The notes under the pieces were generated by a model. The model did not search any database and was not told where the DNA came from. It worked only from the letters and a program-made list of their open reading frames with translations. Of a DNA stretch of 31,588 nt, positions 13,364 to 22,847 are shown in pieces. The position numbers and the translations under genes were made by a program. The stretch is taken from NCBI GenBank assembly GCA_900543415.1, contig UQRE01000030.1, positions 1 through 31,588 on the forward strand, read 5' to 3'. Every line of letters starts with the position of its first letter. Position 1 is the stretch's first letter. The stretch is from an uncultured Dorea sp. (lineage in GTDB: Bacteria; Bacillota; Clostridia; Lachnospirales; Lachnospiraceae).

Positions 13364-16234
13364 ATGATAGAAAAAGAGTTAAAAAAAGAGGCAGAAAAGA
13401 CAGATATCAAAAAACAATATATTAAGATCAGAGGAGCAAATGAGCATAATCTGAAAAATGTAGATCTTGATATTCCCCGCAATGAGCTGGTAGTGTTGAC
13501 AGGATTAAGCGGTTCCGGAAAATCCTCCTTGGCATTCGATACAATTTATGCGGAAGGGCAGAGAAGATATATGGAATCATTATCGTCCTACGCAAGACAA
13601 TTTTTAGGACAGATGGAGAAGCCGGATGTGGAGAGCATTGAAGGCTTATCACCGGCTATTTCTATTGATCAGAAATCAACAAACCGGAATCCCCGGTCTA
13701 CCGTAGGAACCGTAACAGAAATCTATGATTATTTTCGTCTTCTATATGCGAGAATAGGTATTCCACATTGTCCGAAATGCGGAAAAGAGATTAAGAAACA
13801 AACAGTAGATCAGATGGTAGATCAGATTATGGCATTGCCGGAGAGAACGAAGATCCAGCTTCTGGCTCCGGTAGTGCGAGGAAGAAAAGGTCGTCATGAG
13901 AAGCTTCTGGAACAGGCAAAGAAAAGCGGCTATGTGAGAGTACGCATAGATGGAAATTTATACGAATTATCTGAGGAAATAACGTTAGATAAAAATATTA
14001 AGCATAATATAGAGATTATCGTAGACCGTCTCGTTGTAAAACCGGGAATTGAAAAGCGCCTGACAGATTCCATTGAAAATGTACTTCATTTGGCAGAGGG
14101 GCTTATGACTGTAGATGTGATTGATGGAGAGCCGATTAATTTCAGCCAAAGCTTTTCCTGTCCGGATTGCGGAATCAGCATTGATGAGATTGAGCCGAGA
14201 AGTTTCTCTTTTAACAATCCATTCGGTGCATGTCCGGAGTGTTTTGGACTTGGCTATAAGATGGAGTTTGATATTGACTTGATGATTCCGGATAAAAGTC
14301 TGAGTATCTCCGAGGGCGCGATTACTGTGATGGGCTGGCAGTCCTGCACAGATAAAAAAAGCTTTACGTATGCAATCCTGAGCGCGCTGAGCAAGGAATA
14401 TAAGTTTTCTCTTGATACACCGTTCGAAAAATATCCGAAAAAAATACAGGATATTTTAATCCATGGGACCGGAGGAAAGGAAGTAAAAGTACATTATCAA
14501 GGACAGCGTGGAGAAGGTGTCTATGATGTGGCATTCGAAGGTTTGGTAAGAAATGTAGAGCGGCGATATCGTGAGACTGGCTCTGAGACAATGAAAGCAG
14601 AATATGAAGAATTTATGCGTATCACGCCGTGTCACGAATGTGGAGGACAGCGCTTAAAGCCGGAAGCGCTTGCAGTAACAGTAGGTGGAAAAAATATTGC
14701 GGAAGTTACAGAAATGTCCATTGAGGAACTTCAGCATTTTCTTGAAAAATTAGAGCTTACAAAACAACAAAATCTGATCGGAGGACAGATTTTAAAAGAA
14801 ATACGTGCAAGGATTCGGTTTTTGATGGATGTAGGTCTGGATTATTTGACGTTGGGAAGAGCAACCGGTTCCTTATCCGGCGGAGAAGCACAGAGAATCC
14901 GTCTGGCAACCCAGATTGGTTCCGGTTTAGTGGGAGTAGCTTATATTTTAGATGAACCAAGTATCGGGCTTCATCAGCGCGATAATGACAAGCTTCTTGG
15001 GACATTGAAACATTTAAGGGATCTTGGAAATTCCGTACTTGTAGTAGAACATGACGAAGATACCATGCGGGAAGCGGATTATATCGTAGACATTGGTCCC
15101 GGAGCCGGAGAGCATGGCGGAGAAGTGGTAGCTGTGGGAAATTCAGAAGAAATCATGGCAAATCCAGCTTCCATAACAGGAGCTTATTTAAGTGGGAAAG
15201 TGAAGATTCCGGTGCCGGAAATGAGAAAAGAACCGACAGGATGGCTGGAAATTAAGGGAGCCAAAGAAAATAACTTGAAAAATGTGGACGTAAAAATCCC
15301 TCTTGGAATTATGACTTGTATTACAGGTGTGTCCGGATCGGGGAAAAGTTCTCTGATTAATGAAATTTTATATAAACGGTTAGCAAGAGACTTAAATCGT
15401 GCGCGGGTAATTCCGGGAAAGCATAAAGAAATCAAAGGGATTGAACAGCTTGATAAGGTAATTGCGATCGATCAGTCGCCAATCGGAAGAACGCCGAGAT
15501 CCAATCCGGCTACCTATACGGGAGTCTTTGATCTGATTCGTGATCTTTTTGCCTCTACGCCGGATGCAAAAGCGAGAGGATATAAGAAAGGTCGCTTTAG
15601 TTTTAATGTCAAGGGCGGGCGGTGTGAAGCCTGCAGCGGCGATGGTATTTTGAAGATTGAGATGCATTTCCTTCCGGATGTATATGTGCCTTGTGAGGTT
15701 TGTCACGGAAAGAGGTATAATCGGGAAACATTGGAGGTAAAATACAAGGGGAAGAGCATTTATGATGTGTTGAATATGACAGTGGAAGAAGCGCTTCATT
15801 TCTTTGAAAATGTGCCAAGTATTCGAAGAAAAATGGAGACACTGTATGATGTGGGATTATCCTATATTCGCCTTGGGCAGCCATCTACCCAGCTTTCCGG
15901 AGGAGAAGCGCAGCGTATCAAACTTGCTACAGAATTAAGCAAAAGAAGTACGGGGAGAACGATTTACATCTTGGACGAGCCGACCACAGGACTTCATTTT
16001 GCAGATGTGCATAAATTAACAGAGATTTTGAAACGACTTTCCGCGGATGGAAATACGGTCGTTGTGATTGAACATAACTTAGATGTGATTAAGACCGCAG
16101 ATTATATCATTGATATGGGACCGGAAGGTGGTGACAAAGGAGGTACGGTTATCGCCAAAGGAACACCGGAAGAGGTGGCAGAAAGTCCGGTGTCCTACAC
16201 AGGAAAATATATTAAGAAGATGCTTGACAAATAA
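13364..16234 (+). CDS. uvrA: Excinuclease ABC subunit A
   Basis: 956 residues. UvrA is the dimeric ABC-type ATPase that finds bulky DNA lesions and loads UvrB. It has two ATPase halves: Walker A GLSGSGKSS near residue 47 and GVSGSGKSS near 660, signature LSGGEAQRIRLA and LSGGEAQRIKLA, Walker B YILDEPS and YILDEPT. Zinc modules CPKC, CPDC...CPEC and CEAC...CEVC are complete. The N-terminus carries about 15 additional charged residues before the usual YIKIRGANEHNLKN opening; ATG 13364 has only a weak ribosome site, so translation may depend on coupling to uvrB 28 bp upstream. No terminator is evident after the stop. Confidence 0.98.
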   Translation: MIEKELKKEAEKTDIKKQYIKIRGANEHNLKNVDLDIPRNELVVLTGLSGSGKSSLAFDTIYAEGQRRYMESLSSYARQFLGQMEKPDVESIEGLSPAISIDQKSTNRNPRSTVGTVTEIYDYFRLLYARIGIPHCPKCGKEIKKQTVDQMVDQIMALPERTKIQLLAPVVRGRKGRHEKLLEQAKKSGYVRVRIDGNLYELSEEITLDKNIKHNIEIIVDRLVVKPGIEKRLTDSIENVLHLAEGLMTVDVIDGEPINFSQSFSCPDCGISIDEIEPRSFSFNNPFGACPECFGLGYKMEFDIDLMIPDKSLSISEGAITVMGWQSCTDKKSFTYAILSALSKEYKFSLDTPFEKYPKKIQDILIHGTGGKEVKVHYQGQRGEGVYDVAFEGLVRNVERRYRETGSETMKAEYEEFMRITPCHECGGQRLKPEALAVTVGGKNIAEVTEMSIEELQHFLEKLELTKQQNLIGGQILKEIRARIRFLMDVGLDYLTLGRATGSLSGGEAQRIRLATQIGSGLVGVAYILDEPSIGLHQRDNDKLLGTLKHLRDLGNSVLVVEHDEDTMREADYIVDIGPGAGEHGGEVVAVGNSEEIMANPASITGAYLSGKVKIPVPEMRKEPTGWLEIKGAKENNLKNVDVKIPLGIMTCITGVSGSGKSSLINEILYKRLARDLNRARVIPGKHKEIKGIEQLDKVIAIDQSPIGRTPRSNPATYTGVFDLIRDLFASTPDAKARGYKKGRFSFNVKGGRCEACSGDGILKIEMHFLPDVYVPCEVCHGKRYNRETLEVKYKGKSIYDVLNMTVEEALHFFENVPSIRRKMETLYDVGLSYIRLGQPSTQLSGGEAQRIKLATELSKRSTGRTIYILDEPTTGLHFADVHKLTEILKRLSADGNTVVVIEHNLDVIKTADYIIDMGPEGGDKGGTVIAKGTPEEVAESPVSYTGKYIKKMLDK

Positions 16235-16289
16235 GAACGAACTTCGACACGAGCCCTGGATACTTCACAAAGAATTAAGGAAAAAGGGG

Positions 16290-16318
16290 TTTCCATTTAC
16301 AGGGAATTTGATTATAAT
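16290..16318 (+). promoter_or_regulatory. Sigma-A promoter of the mreB-recD2-comF operon
   Basis: TTTCCA (16290-16295), a 17-bp spacer and TATAAT (16313-16318), about 70 bp ahead of mreB. It lies in the 156-bp gap after uvrA. Confidence 0.55.
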
Positions 16319-16390
16319 GATACGTGCATTATAACAAATGATAATAAGATTAATTGAAATAGATGGAAAGAACAGGAAGGGAGACTGAAT

Positions 16391-17377
16391 ATGTCGGTAG
16401 ATATCGGGATTGATCTGGGAACCGCCAGTATTCTTGTATATGTAAAAGGTAAAGGCGTTATCTTAAAAGAACCGTCTGTTGTGGCAATTGACAGAGATAG
16501 TAATGCGATCAAAGCCATTGGTGAAGAAGCAAGACTTATGTTAGGGAGAACACCCGGCAATATTGTGGCGGTGCGTCCACTTCGTCAGGGAGTGATCTCT
16601 GATTATACTGTGACAGAGAAAATGATCAAATATTTTGTGCAGAAATCACTCGGTAAACGCATGTTTAAGAAGCCGAGAATCAGTATTTGCGTGCCAAGCG
16701 GCGTAACCGAAGTGGAGCGCAAAGCGGTTGAGGAAGCCACATACGCTGCAGGAGCAAGAGATGTACATCTGATTGAAGAGCCTGTGGCAGCAGCAATCGG
16801 CGCAGGGATTGATATCTCCAAACCGTGTGGAAATATGATCGTGGATATCGGAGGAGGAACCTCTGATATAGCAGTCATTTCCCTTGGCGGAACAGTAGTG
16901 AATACATCTGTAAAAATTGCAGGTGATGATTTTGATGAAGCTATTGTCCGTTATATGAGAAAAAAGCATAATCTTCTGATCGGGGAGCGTACAGCAGAAG
17001 ATATCAAGATTAAGATCGGGACAACATATCAGTTGATCGAAGACGAAGTGATCGAAGTCAGAGGAAGAAATTTAGTGACGGGATTACCTAAGACGGTAAC
17101 AGTGACTTCCTCAGAAACAGAAGAAGCGCTTCGGGAGACAACGGGACAGATTGTGGAAGCGGTCATCGGTGTTCTGGAACGCACACCGCCGGAGCTGTCA
17201 GCAGATATTTTGGAGCGGGGAATTGTACTGACCGGCGGCGGAGCCATGCTTCGGGGATTGGAAGAGATGATAGAAGAACGAACAGGAATTAATACGATGA
17301 CTGCCGAAGAACCAATGAAAGTAGTTGCCATTGGCACCGGCCAATATGTAGAATTCATGGGGAACAGCAGAGAATAA
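16391..17377 (+). CDS. mreB: Rod shape-determining protein, MreB family
   Basis: 328 residues, slightly shorter than most MreB proteins (335-345). It is an actin-fold ATPase that forms membrane-bound filaments steering sidewall peptidoglycan synthesis. Visible motifs: IGIDLGTAS (phosphate 1), IVDIGGGTSDIAVISLGG (phosphate 2), VHLIEEPVAAAIGAG, and the adenosine motif VLTGGGAMLRGLEE. A good AGGAAGGGAG ribosome site precedes ATG 16391. It is not followed by mreC and mreD, so it may be the Mbl- or MreBH-type paralogue rather than the main MreB. recD2 starts 5 bp after its stop, so the two are cotranscribed, which joins cell shape and DNA repair by position only. Confidence 0.93.
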   Translation: MSVDIGIDLGTASILVYVKGKGVILKEPSVVAIDRDSNAIKAIGEEARLMLGRTPGNIVAVRPLRQGVISDYTVTEKMIKYFVQKSLGKRMFKKPRISICVPSGVTEVERKAVEEATYAAGARDVHLIEEPVAAAIGAGIDISKPCGNMIVDIGGGTSDIAVISLGGTVVNTSVKIAGDDFDEAIVRYMRKKHNLLIGERTAEDIKIKIGTTYQLIEDEVIEVRGRNLVTGLPKTVTVTSSETEEALRETTGQIVEAVIGVLERTPPELSADILERGIVLTGGGAMLRGLEEMIEERTGINTMTAEEPMKVVAIGTGQYVEFMGNSRE

Positions 17378-17382
17378 AATTC

Positions 17383-19596
17383 ATGGAAACAATCAAAGGA
17401 TATGTAGAGCACATTGTATATCGGAATGAAGATAACGGATATACAGTATTTAATTTGAATAACGATGACGGAGAGCTTACCTGTGTGGGAAAGTTCCACT
17501 TTATTGAAGAGGGTGAACTGTTGGAACTGACCGGGGAATATACGATGCATAAATTGTACGGAACCCAGCTTCAAGTAGAATCTTCAAAGGTATGTGCACC
17601 GGAAGATCTTGTATCCATCGAACGGTATCTCGGATCCGGAGCGATTAAAGGAATCGGGACAGCGTTGGCAGGCAGGATCGTTAAAAAATTTAAAGAAGAT
17701 ACTTTTCGAATCATAGAAGAAGAGCCGGAACGACTGGCAGAGATTAAAGGAATCAGCGAGCGCAAAGCGAGAGAAATCGCGCTTCAGGTAGAAGAGAAGA
17801 AGGAGATGCGGGAAGCAATGATTTACCTTCAGAAATATGGGATTTCGATTGCGCTGGCAGCTAAGATTTATCAGCACTATGGTCAGAATGTATATCGGGT
17901 GATTGAAGAAAACCCATATCAGATTGCGGATCATGTGGCGGGTGTCGGCTTTAAAACAGCGGATGAAATTGCGCAGAAAGTGGGAATCCATACGGATTCG
18001 GATTTTCGAATCCGCAGCGGTATCTTTTATACCTTGCTTCAAAGCGTAGGCGAAGGGCATATTTATTTGAAGCAGGAAACGCTTCTTTATCGTGCGGGTG
18101 GACTCTTAGGCGTCCAGATTGAGCATGTAGAGAAATATCTTATGGATCTGGCCATGGAGAAGAAGATTGTACTAAAAAATGAGGCAGACGGTGTCCGTGT
18201 ATACGCCTCACACTATTATTACATGGAATTGAATACGGCAAGAATGCTGCATAATCTGAATGTACGTGAAGAGATTGCGGATGTGGTATTACTTCATAGA
18301 CTTCATGAAATAGAGCAGAATACGGGAATGGTTCTGGACGAAATGCAGAAAAAAGCGGTGATGGAAGCGGCACGCCATGGAATTATGGTTCTTACCGGTG
18401 GACCGGGAACCGGAAAAACGACAACCATCAATGCAATGATTCACTTCTTCGAAAACGAAGGGATGGACATTTTTCTTGCCGCACCGACAGGGAGGGCGGC
18501 AAAGCGGATGACGGAAACAACCGGATGTGAAGCGCAGACCATTCACCGTTTGTTGGAAGTGAACGGTAATCCGGAAGAAGAAGGACCTTCCGGTTTCACG
18601 AGAAATGAGGAAAATCCACTGGAAGCGGATGTGATTATTATTGACGAAATGTCTATGGTAGATCTCCCGCTGATGTATGCGCTTCTTGGAGCTATCGTAC
18701 CGGGTACAAGACTGGTTCTGGTCGGGGACCGCAACCAATTGCCGAGTGTAGGGCCGGGCAGCGTATTAAAAGACATTATTGACTCCGATTGTTTTCCGGT
18801 TGTTATGCTCAGTAAAATCTTTCGTCAGGCGGAAGAAAGCGATATTGTAGTAAATGCGCATAAGATCAACCGGGGAGAAGCGGTTGTTCTGGATAATAAG
18901 AGCAGAGACTTTTTCTTTTTGAAACGACAAGATCCAAATATGATTATCAGCAATGTGATTACGCTGGTGCAGCAGAAGATGCCCAAATACGTAAATGCAA
19001 GACCTTATGATATTCAGGTGCTCACACCTATGCGCAAGGGATTGCTTGGGGTGGAACGGTTAAATCGTATCTTGCAGGAATACCTGAATCCCCCGGCAAA
19101 AGATAAAAAAGAAAAAGAATACGGAGAACGGTTGTTCCGAGAAGGTGATAAAGTCATGCAGATTAAAAACAACTATCAGTTGGAATGGGAAGTGACGACC
19201 AGATACGGAATGACGGTAGATAAAGGTCTTGGAATCTTCAATGGTGATATGGGGATAATCAGCGAGATTAATACTTATGAAGAGACCGTGACCGTGGAAT
19301 TTGATGAGAAGAGAAAAGTCAAGTATCCATTTACGTTGTTGGATGAATTAGAGCTTGCCTATGCCATTACAATACATAAGGCTCAGGGAAGTGAATATCC
19401 GGCAGTGGTGATCCCGCTGTTGCAAGGACCGCGGCAATTGTATAACAGGAATCTTTTGTATACGGCAGTAACAAGAGCAAAGAAATGTGTGACATTGGTG
19501 GGGAGTGACACAGTATTTCAGGAAATGATCCGTAATACACAGGAACAGGATCGAAATACCAGTCTGGCAGAGCGAATCCGCGAATTGTTGTTGTGA
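17383..19596 (+). CDS. recD2: RecD2-type ATP-dependent DNA helicase
   Basis: 737 residues, the usual length. RecD2 is a 5'-3' SF1B helicase found in bacteria without RecBCD as its partner and acts in repair and fork maintenance. Order of parts: N-terminal OB-like domain (1-75), helix-hairpin-helix repeats (GAIKGIGTALAGRI, GVGFKTADEIAQ; 80-210), Walker A TGGPGTGKTTT (339-348), Walker B IIIDEMSMVD, GDRNQLPSVGPG, IFRQ, and the C-terminal SH3-inserted second motor domain with AITIHKAQGSE and LLYTAVTRAKK. It starts 5 bp after mreB and its stop overlaps the comF start (GTGA). No obvious ribosome site of its own apart from sequence inside mreB. Confidence 0.96.
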   Translation: METIKGYVEHIVYRNEDNGYTVFNLNNDDGELTCVGKFHFIEEGELLELTGEYTMHKLYGTQLQVESSKVCAPEDLVSIERYLGSGAIKGIGTALAGRIVKKFKEDTFRIIEEEPERLAEIKGISERKAREIALQVEEKKEMREAMIYLQKYGISIALAAKIYQHYGQNVYRVIEENPYQIADHVAGVGFKTADEIAQKVGIHTDSDFRIRSGIFYTLLQSVGEGHIYLKQETLLYRAGGLLGVQIEHVEKYLMDLAMEKKIVLKNEADGVRVYASHYYYMELNTARMLHNLNVREEIADVVLLHRLHEIEQNTGMVLDEMQKKAVMEAARHGIMVLTGGPGTGKTTTINAMIHFFENEGMDIFLAAPTGRAAKRMTETTGCEAQTIHRLLEVNGNPEEEGPSGFTRNEENPLEADVIIIDEMSMVDLPLMYALLGAIVPGTRLVLVGDRNQLPSVGPGSVLKDIIDSDCFPVVMLSKIFRQAEESDIVVNAHKINRGEAVVLDNKSRDFFFLKRQDPNMIISNVITLVQQKMPKYVNARPYDIQVLTPMRKGLLGVERLNRILQEYLNPPAKDKKEKEYGERLFREGDKVMQIKNNYQLEWEVTTRYGMTVDKGLGIFNGDMGIISEINTYEETVTVEFDEKRKVKYPFTLLDELELAYAITIHKAQGSEYPAVVIPLLQGPRQLYNRNLLYTAVTRAKKCVTLVGSDTVFQEMIRNTQEQDRNTSLAERIRELLL

Positions 19597-20321
19597 TAAA
19601 AAGAGAGAAAAATTTAATTATACAGACTTTAAAGAATCTATTATGGCCGGAGGTGTGTCCGTTTTGTGGAAACGTTCATCGGGACGGAACATGTCCGGCA
19701 TGTCAGAACAAATTAGAAGAATTGTTTATCAGAGAACCGAGGTGCATGCAGTGCGGCAAACCTGTTCGCAATATAGAACAGGAGTATTGCTATGACTGTG
19801 CACATACACGTCATTATTATGATCAGGGGAGAGCGGTGTGGCTTCACCGGGATCCGGTCAAACAGTCTATTTATCAATTCAAATACCACAATCAGAGAGA
19901 ATACGGAACATATTATGCAAGAGAAATGGAGAGGCTCTGTGGAGATTTTATCCGTAAGATCAATCCGGAGGTGCTGCTTCCGGTGCCGCTGCATCGCAGA
20001 AAACGTCGGAAGAGAGGATATAATCAGGCGCAAATTCTGGCACAGGAATTAGGAGAGAGAATGGGAATTCCGGTAGAAACGCAGTTGTTAGTGCGAGTGA
20101 AAAATACACGCCCTCAGAAAAAGCAGGATCACCGGATGCGAAAGGAAAATCTGAGGCATGCTTTTGCACTACGGTATCGGATTCGTAGCGTCAGAAGTGT
20201 GCTGATCATCGATGACATTTACACAACGGGAAATACGGTCGATCAAATCGCAAGAATCCTGAAAGAAGCAGGTGTGGAAAAAGTTTATTTTTTAACTATA
20301 AGTATTGGACAAGGAAACTGA
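19593..20321 (+). CDS. comF: ComF-family phosphoribosyltransferase-like protein
   Basis: 242 residues. In competent bacteria ComF helps process incoming single-stranded DNA; in others it is a conserved companion of repair genes. The N-terminus carries two zinc-ribbon pairs (CPFCG and CPAC, then CMQCGKP and CYDC), the middle has PVPLHRRKRRKRGYNQAQ, and the end has the PRPP-binding loop VLIIDDIYTTGNTVDQIA. All belong to the complete family. GTG 19593 overlaps the recD2 stop by 4 bases, which indicates translational coupling in the mreB-recD2-comF operon. Its enzymatic substrate is unknown for the family. Confidence 0.93.
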   Translation: MIKREKNLIIQTLKNLLWPEVCPFCGNVHRDGTCPACQNKLEELFIREPRCMQCGKPVRNIEQEYCYDCAHTRHYYDQGRAVWLHRDPVKQSIYQFKYHNQREYGTYYAREMERLCGDFIRKINPEVLLPVPLHRRKRRKRGYNQAQILAQELGERMGIPVETQLLVRVKNTRPQKKQDHRMRKENLRHAFALRYRIRSVRSVLIIDDIYTTGNTVDQIARILKEAGVEKVYFLTISIGQGN

Positions 20322-20334
20322 TATTTGTTATACT
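20305..20334 (+). promoter_or_regulatory. Sigma-A promoter for the membrane-protein/cdaA operon
   Basis: TTGGAC (20305-20310), 18-bp spacer and TATACT (20329-20334), overlapping the last codons of comF and 45 bp before the next start. It probably drives the genes from 20,379 to the HPr gene, which are closely packed. Confidence 0.6.
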
Positions 20335-20378
20335 GAAAATGACGTTTAAAAGTTGAAACATATTGCTTGAGGTGGATA

Positions 20379-20774
20379 ATGTTAGATGAAAAGAGAGTAA
20401 AATTAATGACCAAACTTGCGTTGTATGAAGAAACGCAAGGAAAAGATGATTTCAAGGTCAGCGGATATTATAGAAAAGATTATGTTGGAATGCATATGAT
20501 CTGTACTTTTTTATGGGTGACGATAGGATATGTGTGTTTGGCCGGTTTGCTGGCGCTTGCCGGAATGGATGCGATCATCTCCAAAATATCTGTGGGATTT
20601 TTGATCACACTTATGATCGTGGCTGTTGCAGGTTATTTCATACTTTTGATTTTGTTTTTATCACTGACGAGTCGTATTTACAATAAAAAGCATCAGCATG
20701 CACGTAACAGAGTGAAGATGTATAACCATGATCTGATCAAATTACTTAAGATGTATGAAAAGGAGAAAAGGTAG
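20379..20774 (+). CDS. Small two-helix membrane protein of unknown function
   Basis: 131 residues from ATG 20379, chosen for the GAGGTGG just upstream; a TTG 12 bases earlier is less likely. A charged N-terminal helix (residues 1-40) precedes two hydrophobic segments (CTFLWVTIGYVCLAGLLALA and VGFLITLMIVAVAGYFILLI), and a basic C-terminal helix (NKKHQHARNRVKMYNHDLIK) lies in the cytoplasm. No family is recognised, but the charge pattern and position suggest a partner of the next gene, whose start lies 1 bp past its stop. They are likely expressed with cdaA. Confidence 0.75.
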   Translation: MLDEKRVKLMTKLALYEETQGKDDFKVSGYYRKDYVGMHMICTFLWVTIGYVCLAGLLALAGMDAIISKISVGFLITLMIVAVAGYFILLILFLSLTSRIYNKKHQHARNRVKMYNHDLIKLLKMYEKEKR

Positions 20775-20775
20775 A

Positions 20776-21906
20776 ATGGATAATTTATTCATGATAAGAG
20801 AGAAAATCAGAGAACTGTATGCAAGTCATTCCAAAATTTTTGACAAGGCGCTCCAGTTTGTTGTTGCATTTCTCACATTTTATATGATCAACAGCAATGT
20901 AGGATTTATGAAGATGGCTGCTTCACCGTTGGTGACACTGGCTCTTTCGGTAATCTGTACATTCCTTCCGATGACACTGACTGTCATTGCAGCGTCTGCG
21001 CTTATGCTTGCGCATATGTTTTCAGTGTCCCTGAGTGTATTTATAGTGACCGCGCTTGTATTGTTGATCATGTATATTTTCTATTTTCGACTGGCACCGA
21101 AGATGGCACTTGCACTTTTGCTGACTCCCATCGCTTTTATGTTGAAAATACCATATGTGATTCCGGTTGCATACGGACTGATGTCTGTTCCGGTTTCTCT
21201 TGTGGCAATCAGCTGTGGAACAATCATCTATTATATTATGCAGTATGTGAAAAAAGCGGCGCCTGGTCTGGATGGAAAGGGCGGCGCAGGATTACTTGCA
21301 GAAATCACAGCCTATCTGAAACAAGTGTTCCAGAATAAGGAAATGTGGATTACCGTTATCGCTTTTATCATATGCCTTCTCGTTGTATATACACTTCGTC
21401 GTCAGGCGATGGATTACGCATGGAAGGTGGCAACGGCAGCAGGAGTAGTTGTTAATATTGTAGTTATTGCGGCAGGTGGAATCGCAATGGGAGTACATAC
21501 ATCATATGGTCTTTTGTTTGCCGGTAATATCGCTGCTGCTGTTGTGGGACTGATCCTTGAACTGTTCTTTTTCGCCGTGGATTATGCAAAAAGTGAGAAT
21601 CTGCAGTTTGAAGATGATGAATACTATTATTATGTGAAGGCAATTCCAAAACTGTCAGTTGCGTCTCCGGAAAAGACAGTGAAGAAAATTAATGAACGTC
21701 AAGAGACAGAGATTATTGATACAGCGGATGTAAGAAGAAAAAATCAGCGTCCGGAACGTGCACCAAAACGCGGAAGAGGCGGCGAGGTGCCGAAAAAACG
21801 TCCGGAAGCAAAAAAAGCTCCAAAAGCAAGAAAACACGACATTAACGAAGTGAATAAGATGCTTTTGACACAGAGCTTAAAACAGGATCTGAATATCAGA
21901 GATTAA
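20776..21906 (+). CDS. Multi-pass membrane protein with basic cytoplasmic tail, upstream of cdaA
   Basis: 376 residues from ATG 20776, preceded by AGGAGAAAAGG. The first 275 residues contain about eight hydrophobic helices, some very Ala/Val-rich (AAGVVVNIVVIAAGGIAMGV). The last 100 residues are hydrophilic: an acidic Tyr patch (FEDDEYYYYVKA), a linker with DTADVRRKNQRPER, a Lys/Arg/Pro-rich stretch (PKRGRGGEVPKKRPEAKK) and a final helix INEVNKMLLTQSLKQDLNIRD. I recognise no domain. Such a basic tail may bind nucleic acid, phospholipid or an acidic partner. It comes directly after the small membrane protein and 56 bp before cdaA, so it belongs with c-di-AMP or envelope functions by position. 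Confidence 0.8.
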   Translation: MDNLFMIREKIRELYASHSKIFDKALQFVVAFLTFYMINSNVGFMKMAASPLVTLALSVICTFLPMTLTVIAASALMLAHMFSVSLSVFIVTALVLLIMYIFYFRLAPKMALALLLTPIAFMLKIPYVIPVAYGLMSVPVSLVAISCGTIIYYIMQYVKKAAPGLDGKGGAGLLAEITAYLKQVFQNKEMWITVIAFIICLLVVYTLRRQAMDYAWKVATAAGVVVNIVVIAAGGIAMGVHTSYGLLFAGNIAAAVVGLILELFFFAVDYAKSENLQFEDDEYYYYVKAIPKLSVASPEKTVKKINERQETEIIDTADVRRKNQRPERAPKRGRGGEVPKKRPEAKKAPKARKHDINEVNKMLLTQSLKQDLNIRD

Positions 21907-21962
21907 AAAATCATGGATATCAGAGATTAAGAATAAGAGAACATAGATAGGAGGTGGCAAAA

Positions 21963-22847
21963 ATGGAACAGCGAATTTCGCAATTTTTACAAAATTATGT
22001 TGCAGAAGTATATTTTCCGAATATCCGTGTGACGGATATTGTAGAAATCTTGTTTCTTGCTTTTTTGATCTATCAGCTGATGATTTGGATTAAAAATACG
22101 AAGGCATGGATGCTGTTAAAAGGAATTGGTGTTTTGGCTGTTGTTATTTTTGCTGCTGCAATTTTTCAGATGCATACGATTCTGTTCATTGCCCGTAATG
22201 CAGTGACCGTTATGGCAACAGCAGCAATAGTGGTATTTCAACCTGAGCTTCGAAGAGCATTAGAGAAACTTGGAGAAAAGAAGTTCCTCACATCGGTGGT
22301 CCTGTTTGAAACATCTAAGGATCGCTCCAGATTCAGTGAAGATACCATAGACAGCATCGTAGATGCAGCATATAACATGGGAAGAGTGAAGACGGGTGCC
22401 TTGATCGTAATTGAGCAGGCAATCCGATTGACCGAATATGAGAGCACGGGAATTCATATGGATTGTATTGTCTCCATGCAGGTGCTGATGAATATATTTG
22501 AACATAATACACCGCTGCATGACGGAGCAATCATTGTCCGCGGAGACAGAATCGTTTCAGCGACCTGTTATCTCCCGCTTTCTGATAATATGGGACTTAG
22601 CAAAGAACTTGGTACAAGACACCGTGCGGCTGTCGGTATGAGTGAAGTAAGTGATGCGTTGATCGTAGTAGTATCAGAGGAGACAGGAGCAGTTTCCATT
22701 GCCCAGAGCGGAAGATTGAAAAGAGATGTTTCCCGGGAAGAACTTCGCGAAGCGCTTGTAAATATACAGAACAGCAAACCGGAGTTAAAGAAATGGAGAT
22801 TTTTACGGAAAGGAAGGCGCGCAGATGAAAGAAAGACTAACGAATAA
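21963..22847 (+). CDS. cdaA: Diadenylate cyclase CdaA
   Basis: 294 residues. CdaA makes cyclic di-AMP from two ATP; the second messenger controls potassium and osmolyte balance and wall integrity. Three N-terminal membrane helices (about residues 25-95) precede the DisA_N catalytic domain, which has both signature motifs: DGA (187-189, in HDGAIIV) and RHR (219-221, in LGTRHRAA). Start ATG 21963 has a GAGGTGG site six bases upstream; an upstream GTG lies inside that site. cdaR overlaps its 3' end by 23 bases. The usual third gene of this operon, glmM, is not here. A 14-bp direct repeat (21893-21906 and 21917-21930) lies just before the gene. Confidence 0.96.
   Translation: MEQRISQFLQNYVAEVYFPNIRVTDIVEILFLAFLIYQLMIWIKNTKAWMLLKGIGVLAVVIFAAAIFQMHTILFIARNAVTVMATAAIVVFQPELRRALEKLGEKKFLTSVVLFETSKDRSRFSEDTIDSIVDAAYNMGRVKTGALIVIEQAIRLTEYESTGIHMDCIVSMQVLMNIFEHNTPLHDGAIIVRGDRIVSATCYLPLSDNMGLSKELGTRHRAAVGMSEVSDALIVVVSEETGAVSIAQSGRLKRDVSREELREALVNIQNSKPELKKWRFLRKGRRADERKTNE

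Noticed and set aside
21893..21930. 14-bp direct repeat ATATCAGAGATTAA before cdaA as a regulatory site
   Set aside because: One copy contains the last codons and stop of the upstream gene, so it looks like a small tandem duplication rather than a binding site.
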